Below, in pieces: positions 1-11,189 of a stretch of 64,000 bases of DNA. The stretch is taken from NCBI GenBank assembly GCA_948567375.1, contig OX419756.1, positions 58,134,552 to 58,198,551 on the forward strand. The letters are read 5' to 3'. Each line of letters starts with the position of its first letter. Position 1 is the first letter of the stretch. Under the pieces are notes generated by a model. That model was not told the origin of the DNA. It made no database searches and saw nothing but the letters and a program-made list of their open reading frames with translations. The stretch comes from Lunularia cruciata (lineage: Eukaryota > Streptophyta > Marchantiopsida > Lunulariales > Lunulariaceae). A program made the translations under genes and the position numbers.

Positions 1-90
1 AGGCATTTAGAGTTTCCCTCATTTGATAGTTCCAATTTGATCTTCTACTTTGATCTTCCATTCTACTATTCCTCTCCTTGGTCATTTACA
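1..90 (+). mobile_element. 3' end of a family-A gypsy LTR
   Basis: This stretch matches the last 90 or so bases of the family-A LTRs that end at 26102, 45611 and 47693, including the closing catttaca. No primer binding site follows, so it is either a solo LTR or the 3' LTR of a plus-strand element that lies to the left of the window. Confidence 0.8.
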
Positions 91-375
91 TTAAAGACAT
101 TGGGTTAACAAGTCTTGACTTGTAAATGTACGGTTTAGAGTCCATATACAACCCTCACTATCTTGGGCTTCCCACTTAGTTTTTAATTCTAATTAAAGGG
201 ATTGAGGGTCTTAGGTTTTCACTTAATAGAGGATGAATTTTGTAGCACATTTATCTAAAACACCTTAGTACAGGCTACATACCATGCTCATCTCTACCCT
301 TGCTTGGAGGATATCTAGGTAGCAGACTCCATCATCATGCAATGTTATGTCCTTAGAGCCTATTATTTGGCCTTG
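91..375. other. Unassigned sequence between two LTRs
   Basis: The sequence is AT-rich. I see no coding or repeat signal, and no match to the other elements of the window. Confidence 0.4.
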
Positions 376-1070
376 TGAGCCGGCCTGTCTCTCACTCGGA
401 ATGAGTCTCTAATGGCTATTATGGTAGCGCACCATGGACTTAGAAGGCAAGGAACCCCAACTCCATCATACTCCTCCAAGGCTAACACTCCAAGACTCAA
501 GACATTGCTCACTAGAGAACTCAATGAGAGAGATGTAAATGTAGTTGCAAATGAAAGGATGATGAGTACTTCCTCATCCCTTGTTTATATACTTGTGAAA
601 TAATTACGTACCAAAGTTACTAATTACCGTAGTAACTCAAGTTACTAGACTAAAAGTCAAGTAAAGTCAAAAAGTAGAAAGGAATATCCATTCACATAGA
701 CATATTCCACTAGCATGTGATCTTATCTTGACCCAACCACTAAGTCAAGGATTCCTTCACATAGGCTAGCCTTGGACTAAAGAAGAATCCAAAACAAAAA
801 GGCTTGCGGGCCCAAGAGTTCTCAACTCTTTCCTCAAAGCCAAACACCTAGGAATAATACCAAGTCAACACACTAAAATCCAAAATAGTGGTGCTCATCT
901 TTTCTACTTCCTCTAAAGTAAGGTCTCCTCTATCTTAGCTATGACTAACTTTAGCTAACCATGACTAATATAGAACCATCCTTTATCTCTATATAAATAA
1001 TATCTCTTAAGTACTTGTAATACCAAGCTAAATATCACAATACCACACACATGCACAAATGGGTATTACA
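376..1070 (-). mobile_element. LTR of gypsy family R (about 695 bp)
   Basis: This is homologous along its length to the LTR at 49368-53836 once insertion B is removed from that copy. Shared landmarks are the start TGAGCC, the words around cctccaaggctaacactcc, and an end in TTACA. The flanking 5-mers (ccttg and gccca) do not match. It may therefore be a 3' LTR with lost internal sequence, or an old solo LTR. The minus orientation is taken from the coding strand of the R element at 53837-60178. Confidence 0.72.
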
Positions 1071-1689
1071 GCCCATACATACCCTCTTACAATCATACTC
1101 CTCCCCCATCTACAAGCCTTTGATAACATCATGCATCACACCTTCTTCACTTGTTTAGTGCCATGCATTCTACCACAACTAGTAGACAAGTGACATAGTT
1201 TGCAAATCATGCTTTTCATAGCCATGGGTGGCTATAGTGTCATATTGCTAGAGGCAATTGCACCAACAATGTATCTAGGAGCACAAGCACTAATAACCTA
1301 CTTATTGGTAGATAGGTTCTTATACAAGGGTCATCCTTTTCTACTAGCACATAGCACAAATTTTCAATTTTCAATTCAATTCTCCCATGTATTCTCATCA
1401 AAATCTTCAATTGGCTTGTGACCTATTGCCAATACCCATATGCATAATATTACCCCAATTTGTTGACCTTGTATCCCCAGGCTCTAAGAAGATTTAAGTA
1501 TATTTTAATGAATCTATGTACATCACATCCTTACTAGCATCCTCATTGGTGTACTTCTTCTTGATAGAGCTAGGATTATCTCTTGTGGGAGAAAAGGATC
1601 TAGTGCATTTATGTCTCTCTTTTGATAAAGGACTTGTGATACATTTTGGAAGAGTTTACCATAGCACTCTACCTACAATTGGGTGTTGG
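1071..1689. other. Unassigned, probably decayed retroelement sequence
   Basis: Only short unconvincing ORFs occur here. Being wedged between an R LTR and a copia fragment suggests transposon debris, but I recognise no domain on either strand. Confidence 0.35.
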
Positions 1690-2016
1690 AAGAAAATATG
1701 CAACTAGGAATTTGAGAGAGCAAGTGGAATCCAAATATGGCTATCCAATGGAGTAGAAATCATTCATCAATCTAATCAAGAAAAGAATCCATAGAAATTA
1801 TGCAAAATTTCATGTGGTTTGATCAACATCTACCTCTGTCCACAACTACATGGGATTTTTATTTACTCTTGAATTCTCAAACAAGAACTATCAAAGTCAC
1901 ACTAACTACTAACACTTACAATGTTTATATACTTGCAATTAGATACTCTTATCTAGTTCTAGAATGTATGGTGAAGATTGATCTCTTACCTAAAACTTAG
2001 ATTGTTTGGCACCAAC
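1690..2016 (-). mobile_element. Copia 5' leader fragment
   Basis: This closely resembles 6430-6794, the leader between the copia 5' LTR and gag on the minus strand. It abuts the outer side of the left copia LTR, where host DNA would be expected. The likely reading is the start of a second copy that shares this LTR (a tandem LTR-internal-LTR-internal arrangement), cut off at about 1690. Confidence 0.6.
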
Positions 2017-2480
2017 TGATACATATCACCTCACTTAGTTCCACAAGTGAGGACTATATGAGTAGCCTTCTTGCAAGTCCCATGCACGTAGGTCCTAAAA
2101 CCATGCCTGTAGGAGCCATTCATGTTGGTCTCATAGCCTACTCGTAATAGGATCCCTTAACCCTCATAAGACTTATGTGTCCTTAACTTCAAGTAAGCAT
2201 AACTTGTTTTCTAGAACTCTATTTTCTATGTCATAGTGTCTATGGAAACCCCTTGAGAAGATACTTCCAATGAGATAAGGCATGCTTCATTTGCATATGT
2301 ATTCACAAAGATATAGGTCACAATGTGAAATCTTCCTAATGAAATCCCATAATGTGAAGATTTGTCTCAAACATTCACATCTACACTCCCATGAAGATCT
2401 ACCTTTTACTACTCTTTAACAATTTTATGATAATTATCTTGTAGAGAATTCTAGTAATAATCAGACTCCACATTTTAACA
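2017..2480 (-). mobile_element. Left LTR of the copia element (about 464 bp)
   Basis: The LTR starts TGATACAT and ends TTTTAACA on the plus strand, so it runs TG...CA in either reading. It aligns with the right LTR, which is split between 6795-6925 and 13537-13944. On the minus strand the purine-rich CTCCAAGTGTGAGAT just inside it serves as the polypurine tract, so this is the 3' LTR of the minus-strand element. Confidence 0.72.
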
Positions 2481-4440
2481 ATCTCACACTTGGAGTCTAA
2501 CATTACTTATCACTCTAATGGACAAGACAAACAATTAACTTTGAAGTCCAGCTACAACTATGCATTGCTTGAGCTTCTCAATTATGAATATCTTGGTTAA
2601 CATATCTATGGTATTTTTTACTCCAACAATCTTCACCAAAATCAATACTCCACCATCTATCAATTTAAAAATGAAATGATACCTCAATTGAATATGCTTT
2701 GTCTTGACATGAAATAGAAGATTCTTTGCAAGATTATAGATCTCTAGCTATCACTGTGGGGTACCTTGTCATCTTGTTTCTTGCTTAGTTCTACCATGAA
2801 GTTTTTCAACTAGATTATCTCCTTGCTAGTCTCTAAAATGGCCACGTACTTAACTTTTGTGGTAGAAAGAGCAACACTCTTTTGTAAATAAGACATCCAA
2901 CTAATTGCAATATTGCCCAAGGTAAACAAGTGCTCTTTCAATTGTCCAAGTCTTCTCCTAAATTTACCTCAATGAAGCTTTGTAAAATAACATCTATTTT
3001 CTTGAACCAAAGTGGCTTATCAAATGTACCTTTCAAGCAGTGTAACAACCATTTCACTACTTCCCAATGTTCTCTTCTTGGGTTTGACATAAATCTGCTT
3101 ACAACTCCTATTGCATGAGCAATGCCTAGCCTAGTGTATACAATTGCATGCATCAAACTACCAGTTATTGATGCATAGGGTACTATAGTGATGTTCTCTC
3201 CATCTGCACTAGTTCTTGGTGATTGCTCCTTAGACAGTTTGAATTGACTTCCCAAGGGAGTGGTTCAAATTGTAGCATTATAAAGACCAAACTTGGTCCA
3301 TCAACTTTTTGATGTACTTCTCTTGAGCCAACATCAAAGTACCTATACATCTATCTCTAGTAATCCTCATTCCAAGGATATGCTTTGAAGGACCTAGATT
3401 TTTCATTTCAAATACAAGAGACAATTAGCACTATAGCTAGTTGATTTCCCTCATGTTGGATCCAACAACCAATTTATCATCAACATAAAGCAACCAGATG
3501 ATGGATGAATTAGCAAATGATTTAATGTAAAAACAATGGTCCATTTTGCATATGGTGTAACCATTTTTGGCCATTGTTGGCCATAAGCCATCAAACTTCA
3601 AGTACCATCATCAAGGAGCATGCTTCAAACCATTGAGACTCTTCTTCAACTTACAAACCAAGTTCCTTTTGTTTGTGATTTGAAATCACTCTAGATGTGT
3701 TATATAGTTATTCTCCTCAAGGTCTCCATGTAGAAATGTTGTTTTTACATTTAGTTGCTCTAGATGCAAACCATCTATAGTCACAAAATTTAAGATCAAT
3801 TTGATCTGTAGTTATGATGACTATCTTAACTACGGGAGAGAAAATTTCAATATAGTCTATACTTTTGGTTTGTTGAAAATCTTTTGCCACAAGTCTAGCC
3901 TTTTATCACTTGCTTCTATCATGTTCTTCTTTGATTTTGTACACCTATTGGTTCTTAAATACCTTCTTTCCCTCCGGCAACTTGGTCAATGACCAAGTCT
4001 CATTCCTTTCTAAGGAAGACATTGCAAGCTCTTATTGCAATGAGTCCTCCTTTTGCCTTTGAGTAGCACTCAGGTTCACCATTCTTTGTAAGGAGTAAGT
4101 AAGATCTGGATAGGGAATACCTCTATATTGGTTCATGCAATCTAGTAGATCTCCTCACATTAGTTATAGGTATGATTGGATCTGGTATGATCTCTTTGGT
4201 TTCTACCAAAATCTTATTTCCTATGACATCATTCTCTAAAATTTTTACCAATACTACTTCTTCACAATATTATGCTTGTTCTTCTATAACCTTAGAACCT
4301 GATCTAAGCTTATCTTTGTATATAACATTCTCATGTACGATGATATTTCTATGTCTCAATAGTTTTTAATCATCTTCATTCCAAAGACTATAACCCAGAT
4401 CTTTTGCTCCATATCCAATGAAGAAAAACTTTCTTGATTT
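2481..4440 (-). pseudogene. Copia pol: reverse transcriptase and RNase H, degraded
   Basis: This is the 3' part of a Ty1/copia polyprotein, which would copy element RNA into cDNA and degrade the RNA strand. The RT active site is read on the minus strand at 3476-3487 as LYVDD, the copia form of the motif. The stretch 2938-3255 encodes the RT-to-RNase H connection, with SLMHAIVYTRLGIAHAIGVV and then WEVVKWLLHCLKGT, both typical of copia. Between these blocks the frame is lost many times, so no protein longer than about 105 residues survives. Its position left of integrase and gag fits the copia order gag-PR-IN-RT-RH read from right to left. Confidence 0.75.
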
Positions 4441-5300
4441 GGATTCAAGCTTGTCCTTATCACTATCTTGAATCCTTGCATATGAGACATAATGAACTAT
4501 TCTCAAGTGCAAGAGATTCACCTTCTTTCTTGACCATTCCTCCATAAGGATCTTGAATCTTCAAGGAATTGAAGGCCCTCAATTTATGAAGTATGTAGTT
4601 GTGCACCCTTGCATCTGCCCAAATTGTTTTTGGCAACCTTTCTTGGAGTCTCATGCATTTGTTTCTCTCATTGAAAATTATATTCAAGCGTTTGGCAACA
4701 CTATTTTGTTGTGGGGTCTAAGGGCAATTTTGGCCTTTCTAATCCCATTCTCTACATAATATTCTTTTGAAATTTTTTGCTATTGTAATCTCCACCACAA
4801 AATTGAGCACTCTCAAGCACTTGCCTTCAAGTCTGATTGGTTTCCAACCAAAAATTTCCATTGCTTGAAAACATTGAACATATATGATTTATTTTCCAAA
4901 TAAATCATATAGCAACATGGTAGCAACACTTGTAGTAGCAAGATCTTCCAAGAGACTCAACTGAAGTTGGACCATACATATCTATGTGTATCAACTCTAA
5001 TTTTCCTAATCTTGGTGCTCTTGTAACCTTGGTGATATTAACTCACTTTTGTTTTCCCAAAATATATGGTTTGCAAAAGCCAAGTTGAATAGTCTTTAAC
5101 TCCAAGATCTTGCCATTTGCAGCTAACTATTTCATACCCTTCTCACTCATGTGACCAAGTCTTTGGTGCCATGAGATTGAAAGACAAATTGCCTTAAGCA
5201 ATTGTCATTAGATGGTCTGATTTTCTTGTGACATACAAGGTTCGAACCTTCTATCCTCATTCTAAAATCAAGCTTCTCCAAGTAACCTTCCACTGCCCTT
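4441..5300 (-). pseudogene. Copia integrase, degraded
   Basis: A fragment at 4463-4687 reads MNIIFNERNKCMRLQERLPK followed by IWADARVHNYILHKL. This matches the family pattern after the catalytic core (NRTLxERxRCML...P..FWAEA...A.YLxNR). The first residue of the catalytic glutamate region is therefore near 4670. The rest of the domain is present only as short out-of-frame segments. It lies between the gag zinc knuckle and RT, as expected for copia, not gypsy. Confidence 0.6.
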
Positions 5301-5599
5301 GTTCAAAGGATACTTGATATCATTCCTCATCAACTGACCTATGGAAATTAAATTCCTCTTTAGTCTTGGGACATATCTCACATCTATCAATGTCCATACT
5401 AACTCTTGAGAGGTGTTCAAGTTCACATTGCCTTTTCCTTAAATAAATAGGGGTTTATTGCTAACAAGGTGAACCTTTCCAAAGTTTCATGCAACAAGGT
5501 TGTGCATCAACTCTTTATATGGGGTAGAGTGAAGTGATGCACCAAAATCTATCACCTAAGATTCTACAAGATACTCTACATAGCAAAAAAGTGCATCCT
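5301..5599 (-). pseudogene. Copia gag-integrase linker, probable protease remnant
   Basis: By position this should hold the aspartic protease, but I could not find an intact DSGA or similar active site. No open frame of useful length remains. Confidence 0.35.
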
Positions 5600-6400
5600 T
5601 TTGTTTTTTTGTTATGTTCATGGAGTTCTACTCCTTTGGACTTTAACACTGATTCCTAAAGTGACCAAGTTTGTTGCAATTGTAGCATGTAATTTCTTTG
5701 CATTTTTCCTTATGGCATGTTGATTTACTTCTCTTTCTTGACTTTGATATACCATTTCTTTGACTTTGACCTCACGATGGTCTTCTACCTCTGCTCTTAG
5801 CAATAGCACCACACTTGACAATTTTGAAGCATTTCATCTACAAATGTTTTCATTGAGAATAAAGTCTTGTATACTCTCAAACTTGAGAGCACTTGATCTT
5901 GAGAAAGTTCTCACTACTATGATTATTGTTACCTAATTGTTAGGTGATAGGGATAGTATTAGTAGTGCTTGAACTTCAGCATCAAAGTTGATCTTCATAG
6001 ATTCTACTCTTGAACTGATTGAGTTGAAATAATTCATGTGGTCTTGAAGTGATGGTCCTTGTTTCATCCTTATGTTCACCAATTGGCAAATCAAGAATAC
6101 TTTGTTCAAGGTTGAAGGTTTCTCATACATATTTGACAATGCTTTAATCAACCCGTGAGTGGTCTTCAAGTGGACAGTGTTATAAGAAACATTTCTTGCA
6201 AATTCAACCACATCCAAGGGTTGTCAATCTAAAGCTCCCACTTAGCTTCTTTTATCATTTTTAGCTTTTTTGCCTCAAGAAGTAAATGTAGCTACTTCTC
6301 ATACAAATAGTCTTCAATTTGCATCTTCCAATATCCAGAATCATTACAATTGAACTTGTCAATTTTCACTTTCCTATCTTGTGCTACCATTTCATTCTCT
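5600..6400 (-). pseudogene. Copia gag with zinc knuckle
   Basis: This is the capsid/nucleocapsid gene of the copia element. From right to left it starts near 6390 (MVAQDRKVKIDKFN... then GYWKMQIEDYLYEK, the usual N-terminal gag block). It continues through 5933-6217 (LSNMYEKPSTLNKVFLICQL and GPSLQDHMNYFNSISSRV, the UBN2-type gag core). It ends in a perfect CCHC zinc knuckle at 5646-5687 (CYNCNKLGHFRNQC). A TAA stop directly follows the knuckle. Several frameshifts separate the blocks, so the gene is dead although each motif is legible. Confidence 0.78.
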
Positions 6401-6777
6401 CTCCAAAGAACCAATGCACTAATACTACTTAGTATTAGAGCATTAGGAGAAAATATACAACTAGGAATTTGAAAGAGCATTGGGAATCCAAATCTGACTA
6501 TTTGATGGAGAAAATTGTTTTCATCAATCTAATCAAGAAAAGCATACATAGAAATTATACAAAAATTCATATGGTTCGGCCAACATCTGCCTAAGTCCAC
6601 AATTGCATGGAATATTTATTTACTCTTGAGTTTCCAATCAAGAACTTTCAAAGAAGAGCTATCAAAGTCACACTTACTACTAACACTTACACTATTTATA
6701 TAATTTCACTTAGACACCCTTATCTAGTTTTGGAATGTGTGGTGAAGATTGATCCTCTGTATAAATTCTCAAATTTA
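6401..6777 (-). mobile_element. Copia 5' leader
   Basis: This is the untranslated leader between the PBS and gag. It is duplicated at 1690-2016. I see no conserved ORF. Confidence 0.55.
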
Positions 6778-6792
6778 GATTCTTTGATACCA
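6778..6792 (-). other. Copia primer binding site
   Basis: The minus strand reads TGGTATCAAAGAATC two bases inside the right LTR. It resembles the initiator-Met tRNA 3' end complement TGGTATCAGAGC and marks the right LTR as the 5' LTR. Confidence 0.6.
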
Positions 6793-6794
6793 AT

Positions 6795-6925
6795 TGATAC
6801 ATGTCACCTCACTTAGTTCTACAAGTGGGTGCCATGTGAGTAGCCTTCTTGTAGGTCTTAGAGTCTCCTAATAAGTCCCATGCCCATAGGATCCGGAGCC
6901 ATTCATATAGGAGTTGTAGCCCTAC
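6795..6925 (-). mobile_element. Right copia LTR, left piece
   Basis: These are the first 131 bases of the right copia LTR, matching 2017-2150. The LTR is cut here by element G1 and resumes at 13537. Confidence 0.75.
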
Positions 6926-7675
6926 TGTAATACTCCGAGGACAAGAGAAGAGAGAAAACACAGATTGCACACTCAAACATTTGATGCCCCAAAGGAGCAC
7001 CTTCTCTTTATTATATAGACAAAGAGGATCTCCTCCAAGGAAGCTCCACCATAGGATTAGGGACACAGATAGGTGACATGTCAGCAAGCTCCACCTTTGG
7101 ATTACTTACTTGGATGGGTGACATGTCTGGTCTAGGTCCTATCTGGTTGGTCAAACAAGCTTTGACCGGAGGGAATCTTTTAGGGAATCTTCCTGTAGGA
7201 ATCTCTTAATCACGTAAGGTACCGTTGGAAAGCTCTCAACGAGATAGAGTAGGGGGGAGGGAAGGCCAACTTTTCTTAATTGGGGGGGAGGGGGGGGGGG
7301 GGGGAAGTCTGCACATTTTTGAGACCTAATTCATCCGTTTAGGCCTCCGAAATTGCCTTCAAAGATTTCAGGCATATTTTGGTTCCTACTCTATTAGTAG
7401 AAGTCCTCTTTTGGTGATACCTCTTTTTGATCTGTGTAGTCCATCATGTGTAACATATTTCCAGATGTTACCAAACCAATTCTCACCTTTAAATCATATG
7501 TCTAGCTATTGGTTCTAAGGTTCTCAAGTCTATTTCAGTTTCTGCCCTATTAGTAGAAGTACTCTTTTGGTGATACTTCTATCTCATCTATTTTGACCAT
7601 CATGTATAACATCATTCTAGATGTTACCAAACCAAATTTCACATCTAGATCATATGGTTAGCTCTTGGTATTACA
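6926..7675 (-). repeat. G1 3' LTR (left copy)
   Basis: This is a 750-bp LTR starting TGTAATACTCC and ending GGTATTACA on the plus strand. It aligns throughout with 12797-13531. An expanded G tract lies at 7282-7304 (seven G, A, then fifteen G), where the other copies have about eight G or a shorter run. Confidence 0.92.
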
Positions 7676-7690
7676 GACCTCTCTCCTTTT
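7676..7690 (-). other. G1 polypurine tract
   Basis: The minus strand reads AAAAGGAGAGAGGTC immediately before the LTR start TGTAATACC. This is the expected primer site for plus-strand DNA synthesis. Confidence 0.75.
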
Positions 7691-8147
7691 AAGACGCAAC
7701 ATCCTCGTTGTGCAATTGTTGCTCAAATGCTTGCACCAACACTGGTGCATGTGCCAAATTGGCAGCAGGCTCCCAGGTTGCTTCATAGAGGAGGTAAGCT
7801 TTCCATTGTACTAGACAGTCCACCCGCGGATGGCGAGTACCATGCATGCATTTTTGGAGAATTCGTTCCACTTCATATTCCTCTGTGCCATCAATGAGTG
7901 TCAGACAAGGTCGAATGTCTTGTGTGGAATGACCCTGGCCGGATCGGGGAGCATATTTGCATAGTAGGGAGACATGGAACACTGGATGGATCTTCATGTG
8001 TGGTGGTAGCTCAAGGTGATAGGCCACAGCGTCGATGCAACAAAGAATCGAGAAAGGCCCAATAAAACGAGGTCTGAGCTTACGAGGTCCAACTAATGTG
8101 AGGATGGTTATCAATAGCCACACTTGATCCCCAACATTGAACTCCAT
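7689..8147 (-). pseudogene. G1 integrase C-terminus and chromodomain
   Basis: This is the last 152 codons of pol. It begins with the integrase GPY/F-type region (FNVGDQVWLL, RKLRPRFIGPF, HPVFHVSLL). It ends in a chromodomain (YEVERILQKC, VQWKAYLLYEATWEP), which in chromoviruses guides integration toward modified chromatin. The segment is in the same frame as the integrase at 8196-9000 but is separated from it by two in-frame stops (TAG and TGA) within 48 bases. It is therefore a broken polyprotein, not a separate gene. Confidence 0.88.
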
Positions 8148-8195
8148 GTGCCTATGGTGTGCATCAGGATATTGCTTTTGTCAATTTTGTGCAAT

Positions 8196-9000
8196 CTATA
8201 ATCTGTACTTGGCGCTCTCTACACCTTGTTGGATTCTAGAGACAAATGTGTTGACTGCATTGACCTTGGTAGCCACTGGACGGATCTTCATCAAGCTAGA
8301 AGGTATGAAGGGATGCTCACCGTACATGAGGAAGAACAGAGTGACTTGGGTGGATGTATTCACTGAATTGTTGTAAGCAAATTCCACCAACGGGAGTTGG
8401 GTGTCCCACCTCTCTTGCTCTTCTAAGGTGAAGCCACGTAACATGTCTTCAATCATGAGATTAGCCCGCTCTGTTTGGCCATCTGTTTGTGGGTGGTAAG
8501 CTGTGGACATGGCCAACTTGGTTTTGAAGAAACCAAAGAGTGTTTGCCAAAACAAACTGGTGAATTGGGTGCCTCTATCGGTGATGAGTACTCTAGACAA
8601 GCCATGGTGAGCAAAGACTGCATCTAAGTATAATTGAGCTAGTTGTGGAGCGGTCGCCTCCTTGGTGGTAGGGCGTACATGAATCATTTTGCTGAGCCAG
8701 TCCACAAAGACCACAATGGAGTCAAACCTTGAGGTGGTCTTGGATAATTCACAGATGAGATCCATACTCACTTGTTCCCAACGTTGGGTAGGAGTGGGGA
8801 GAGGTTGAAGGAGCCCTATAGGAGCTTGATTAGAAGCTTTGTTTTGTTGACAAAGTAGGCAGCTATGCACATAGTCCATCATGTTGTTGGTCATCTTGGG
8901 CCAATAGTAATGGCGCTTGACTGCATCCAAGGTCTTGTCTTCTCCAACATGAGCTGCAATGGCCGAATCATGACATTTGCTAGAATGGTGGTGCATAATT
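8196..9000 (-). pseudogene. G1 integrase core
   Basis: Integrase joins the cDNA ends to host DNA. The zinc-binding domain is visible (HHSSKCH..., AAHVGEDKTLDAVKRHYYWP, CLLCQQNK). The complete D,D35E triad follows: D in SMDLICEL, D in ITDRGTQF, and E in GQTERAN, with 35 residues between the last two. About 40 residues upstream of 9000 in the longest open frame are noise caused by a frameshift, since the pol frame changes near 8900-9120. The catalytic residues are intact here, unlike in the family-A elements. Confidence 0.87.
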
Positions 9001-9867
9001 CTGGGACAGTTGGGATCCATAATCTGCCATCCCAAAAGATGAGTCCTTGGGTGCTGGTGACACCTTTGGATGATTGCGCTTCTACAATCTGTGGATTTGT
9101 AGCAGCAAGAATCTCCTGCCAAAATTCAAGGTTAATCTTAACCTCTACCACCAAGTTGTTTGCCATTGGCATGCGAGTGAATGCATCTGCAAGTTGCTTC
9201 TTACCTTCCATGTAGGCGATTATCATGTTGAAGCTTTGTCGCCACTCTGCCCACCGAATTTGGAAATGAGATAGATTCTTCTGCGTCTCGAGGTAGACTA
9301 GAGGTTTGTGTTCTGTCTCTACTACAAATGCCTTCTCGCCCAGGTAGTGCTTCCAATGCTTGGTTGCTAGAATGATGGCCAGCTCTTCTTGTTCTGTGGT
9401 GTGGTAGTTTCGCTCTGCCGGTAGCAACTTTCAAGAGAAATATGCAATTGGATGCCATCCGTCATGCCACTCTTGTTGTAGGACTGCTCCTATTGCTATG
9501 CTTGATGCATCTATACCCAACTTGATTGGACGTTTTGGGGCATACCACTTCAAGATTGGTGCATGTAGCAAGGTGGCCTTCAATTCTTGAAAGGTCAACT
9601 CTTGTGCAGTTCCCATGTCCACTTCCTCCCCTTGCCAAGTAGTGCCATTAAAGGTTGTGCAACCTTGGAGAAGTCCTTGACAAATCTACAATAGAATCTT
9701 GTCAACCCCAAGAAGCTCTTAAGTTGAGTCTGATCTTTTGGGGCACTCCATTTTTGAATGACCTCTATTTTATCTGTCAATACTTGAATGCACTCTGCAC
9801 TTACTCTATGCCCCAAGTAGTCTACTTCAGACTTGCCAAACTCACACTTTGAGATTTTGGCATACAA
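8891..9867 (-). pseudogene. G1 RNase H and connection, frameshifted
   Basis: This continues from RT through the thumb/connection (YAKISKCEFGKSEVDYLGH, LKSFLGLTRFYCRFVKDFS) to RNase H (KLGIDASSIAIGAVL, ATKHWKHYLGEKAFVVETEH, KPLVYLE). A stop codon at about 9871 separates it from RT. A frameshift near 9600-9620 moves the reading to another frame, and a stop interrupts near 9430. The block order is normal. Confidence 0.85.
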
Positions 9868-9873
9868 TTGATT

Positions 9874-11040
9874 CTATCTTAGAATCTTGAGGACCTCTTG
9901 TAGATGTTGTTTGTGTTCTGTCATTGTGCTACTATATACTAAGATATCATCCAAGAAGACGATAACAAACTTATCCAAGTATGGATGAAATATGTCATTC
10001 ATTAGACTCATGAACGTGGCAGGTGCATTGGTGAGGCCAAAAGGCATCACAAGATACTCAAAGTAGCCATACCTAGTTTGAAAGGCAATTTTGTGCACAT
10101 CCTCCTCTGCAATTTGGATTTGATTATAACCGCTCTGCAAGTCCAGTTTGGTGAAGTATCTCGCTCCATGGAGTTGATCAAACAGGTCATCCATGCAAGG
10201 TAAGGGGTATTTGTTCTTCACTATTTGTTGATTGAGACCCCGATAGTCAATGCACATGCGCATTGTACCATCCTTCTTCTTCACAAACAAGACAGGGGCC
10301 CCATATGGTGATATGCTAGGTTGGATGAACCCTTTCTGCAGCATCTCCTCAATTTGAGTCTTACACTCCTCCAACTCATGAGGTGATAGGCGATATGGGG
10401 CCTTACAAGGAGGTGTCTTCCCTGAGAGTGTCTCAATTTTGTGATCTACTTGTGTTTTTGGGGGTAATTCTAAGGGTAGATCATCAGGAAAGACATCTTG
10501 AAACTCATCCACCACATCCTTCAATTTCTCAAGAATTTTTCCATTGAGTTGTGCACTCTGGACTTCTCTTATTAGACCCATAAAACATCTATTAGTCTTA
10601 AAGACAATTGCCGTCCCTATGACATATAGAGGTAGTTTTTGCCTGTGTGATTTTTCTTTAACCCCAATGATTGACCATTGGTGGGTTCTCATTACCTTCT
10701 TCCTCCAATCCACCATAGAGTTGTACTGCTCTATCCATGGTATGCCTAAAATTGCATCATAACAAGCTAGCTGTATCACTCGCAACTCAATTACTTCCTG
10801 ATATTCTCCTACAGAGAGGGTTACACGTCTAGGTAATGATTCAATCCTCTCTGTTTGCCCATTTGGTAACTCTACTTCTTCACTCCCATCTCTCTCTAGA
10901 TCCATTCCCAATCTTATTGCAACAGAGTGAGACAAGAAATTCTCTATTGCTCCCAGATCTATTAATACTCTCACTTGATTACCTTCTAGGATTCCATTCA
11001 CTACAATCAATTGTGAGGTTGCCTTTTGGGATCTTTGCAC
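9874..11040 (-). pseudogene. G1 protease and reverse transcriptase
   Basis: This 388-codon open stretch carries the aspartic protease and most of RT. The protease block reads [13 protein letters not shown], where the family norm is D-S/T-G-A. The serine beside the catalytic aspartate is replaced by leucine, which probably inactivates it. RT motifs follow: [73 protein letters not shown], and the active site [11 protein letters not shown] near 9946-9965. A stop codon ends the frame just after the palm, inside the thumb. The length and motifs are typical of chromoviruses. Confidence 0.92.
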
Positions 11041-11189
11041 ATTATTTTTCTTCCTTCCCTCACTTCTCTACTTCCTTATTGAGCCAGTAAGGCCGCAAGG
11101 TACATTAACTGGCGATCTTCATTTTCTAAATTGATTTCCACCTCTTCCTCTTCAATGTGCTTCTCCATGTTGTTCAAAGATCGCCTGTA

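Noticed and set aside
6435-6446. TAGTATTAGAGC as a plus-strand primer binding site
   Set aside because: It resembles TGGTATCAGAGC, but no LTR end precedes it. The copia coding strand is minus, with a better-placed PBS at 6778-6792.
6809-7087. 92-codon ORF at the copia/G1 junction, repeated in part at 12773-12958
   Set aside because: The repetition reflects the two G1 LTRs. The frame crosses an insertion boundary and cannot be an original gene.
9201-9458. 85-codon minus-strand ORF inside G1
   Set aside because: It overlaps the RNase H coding frame and reads as an out-of-frame translation of it.
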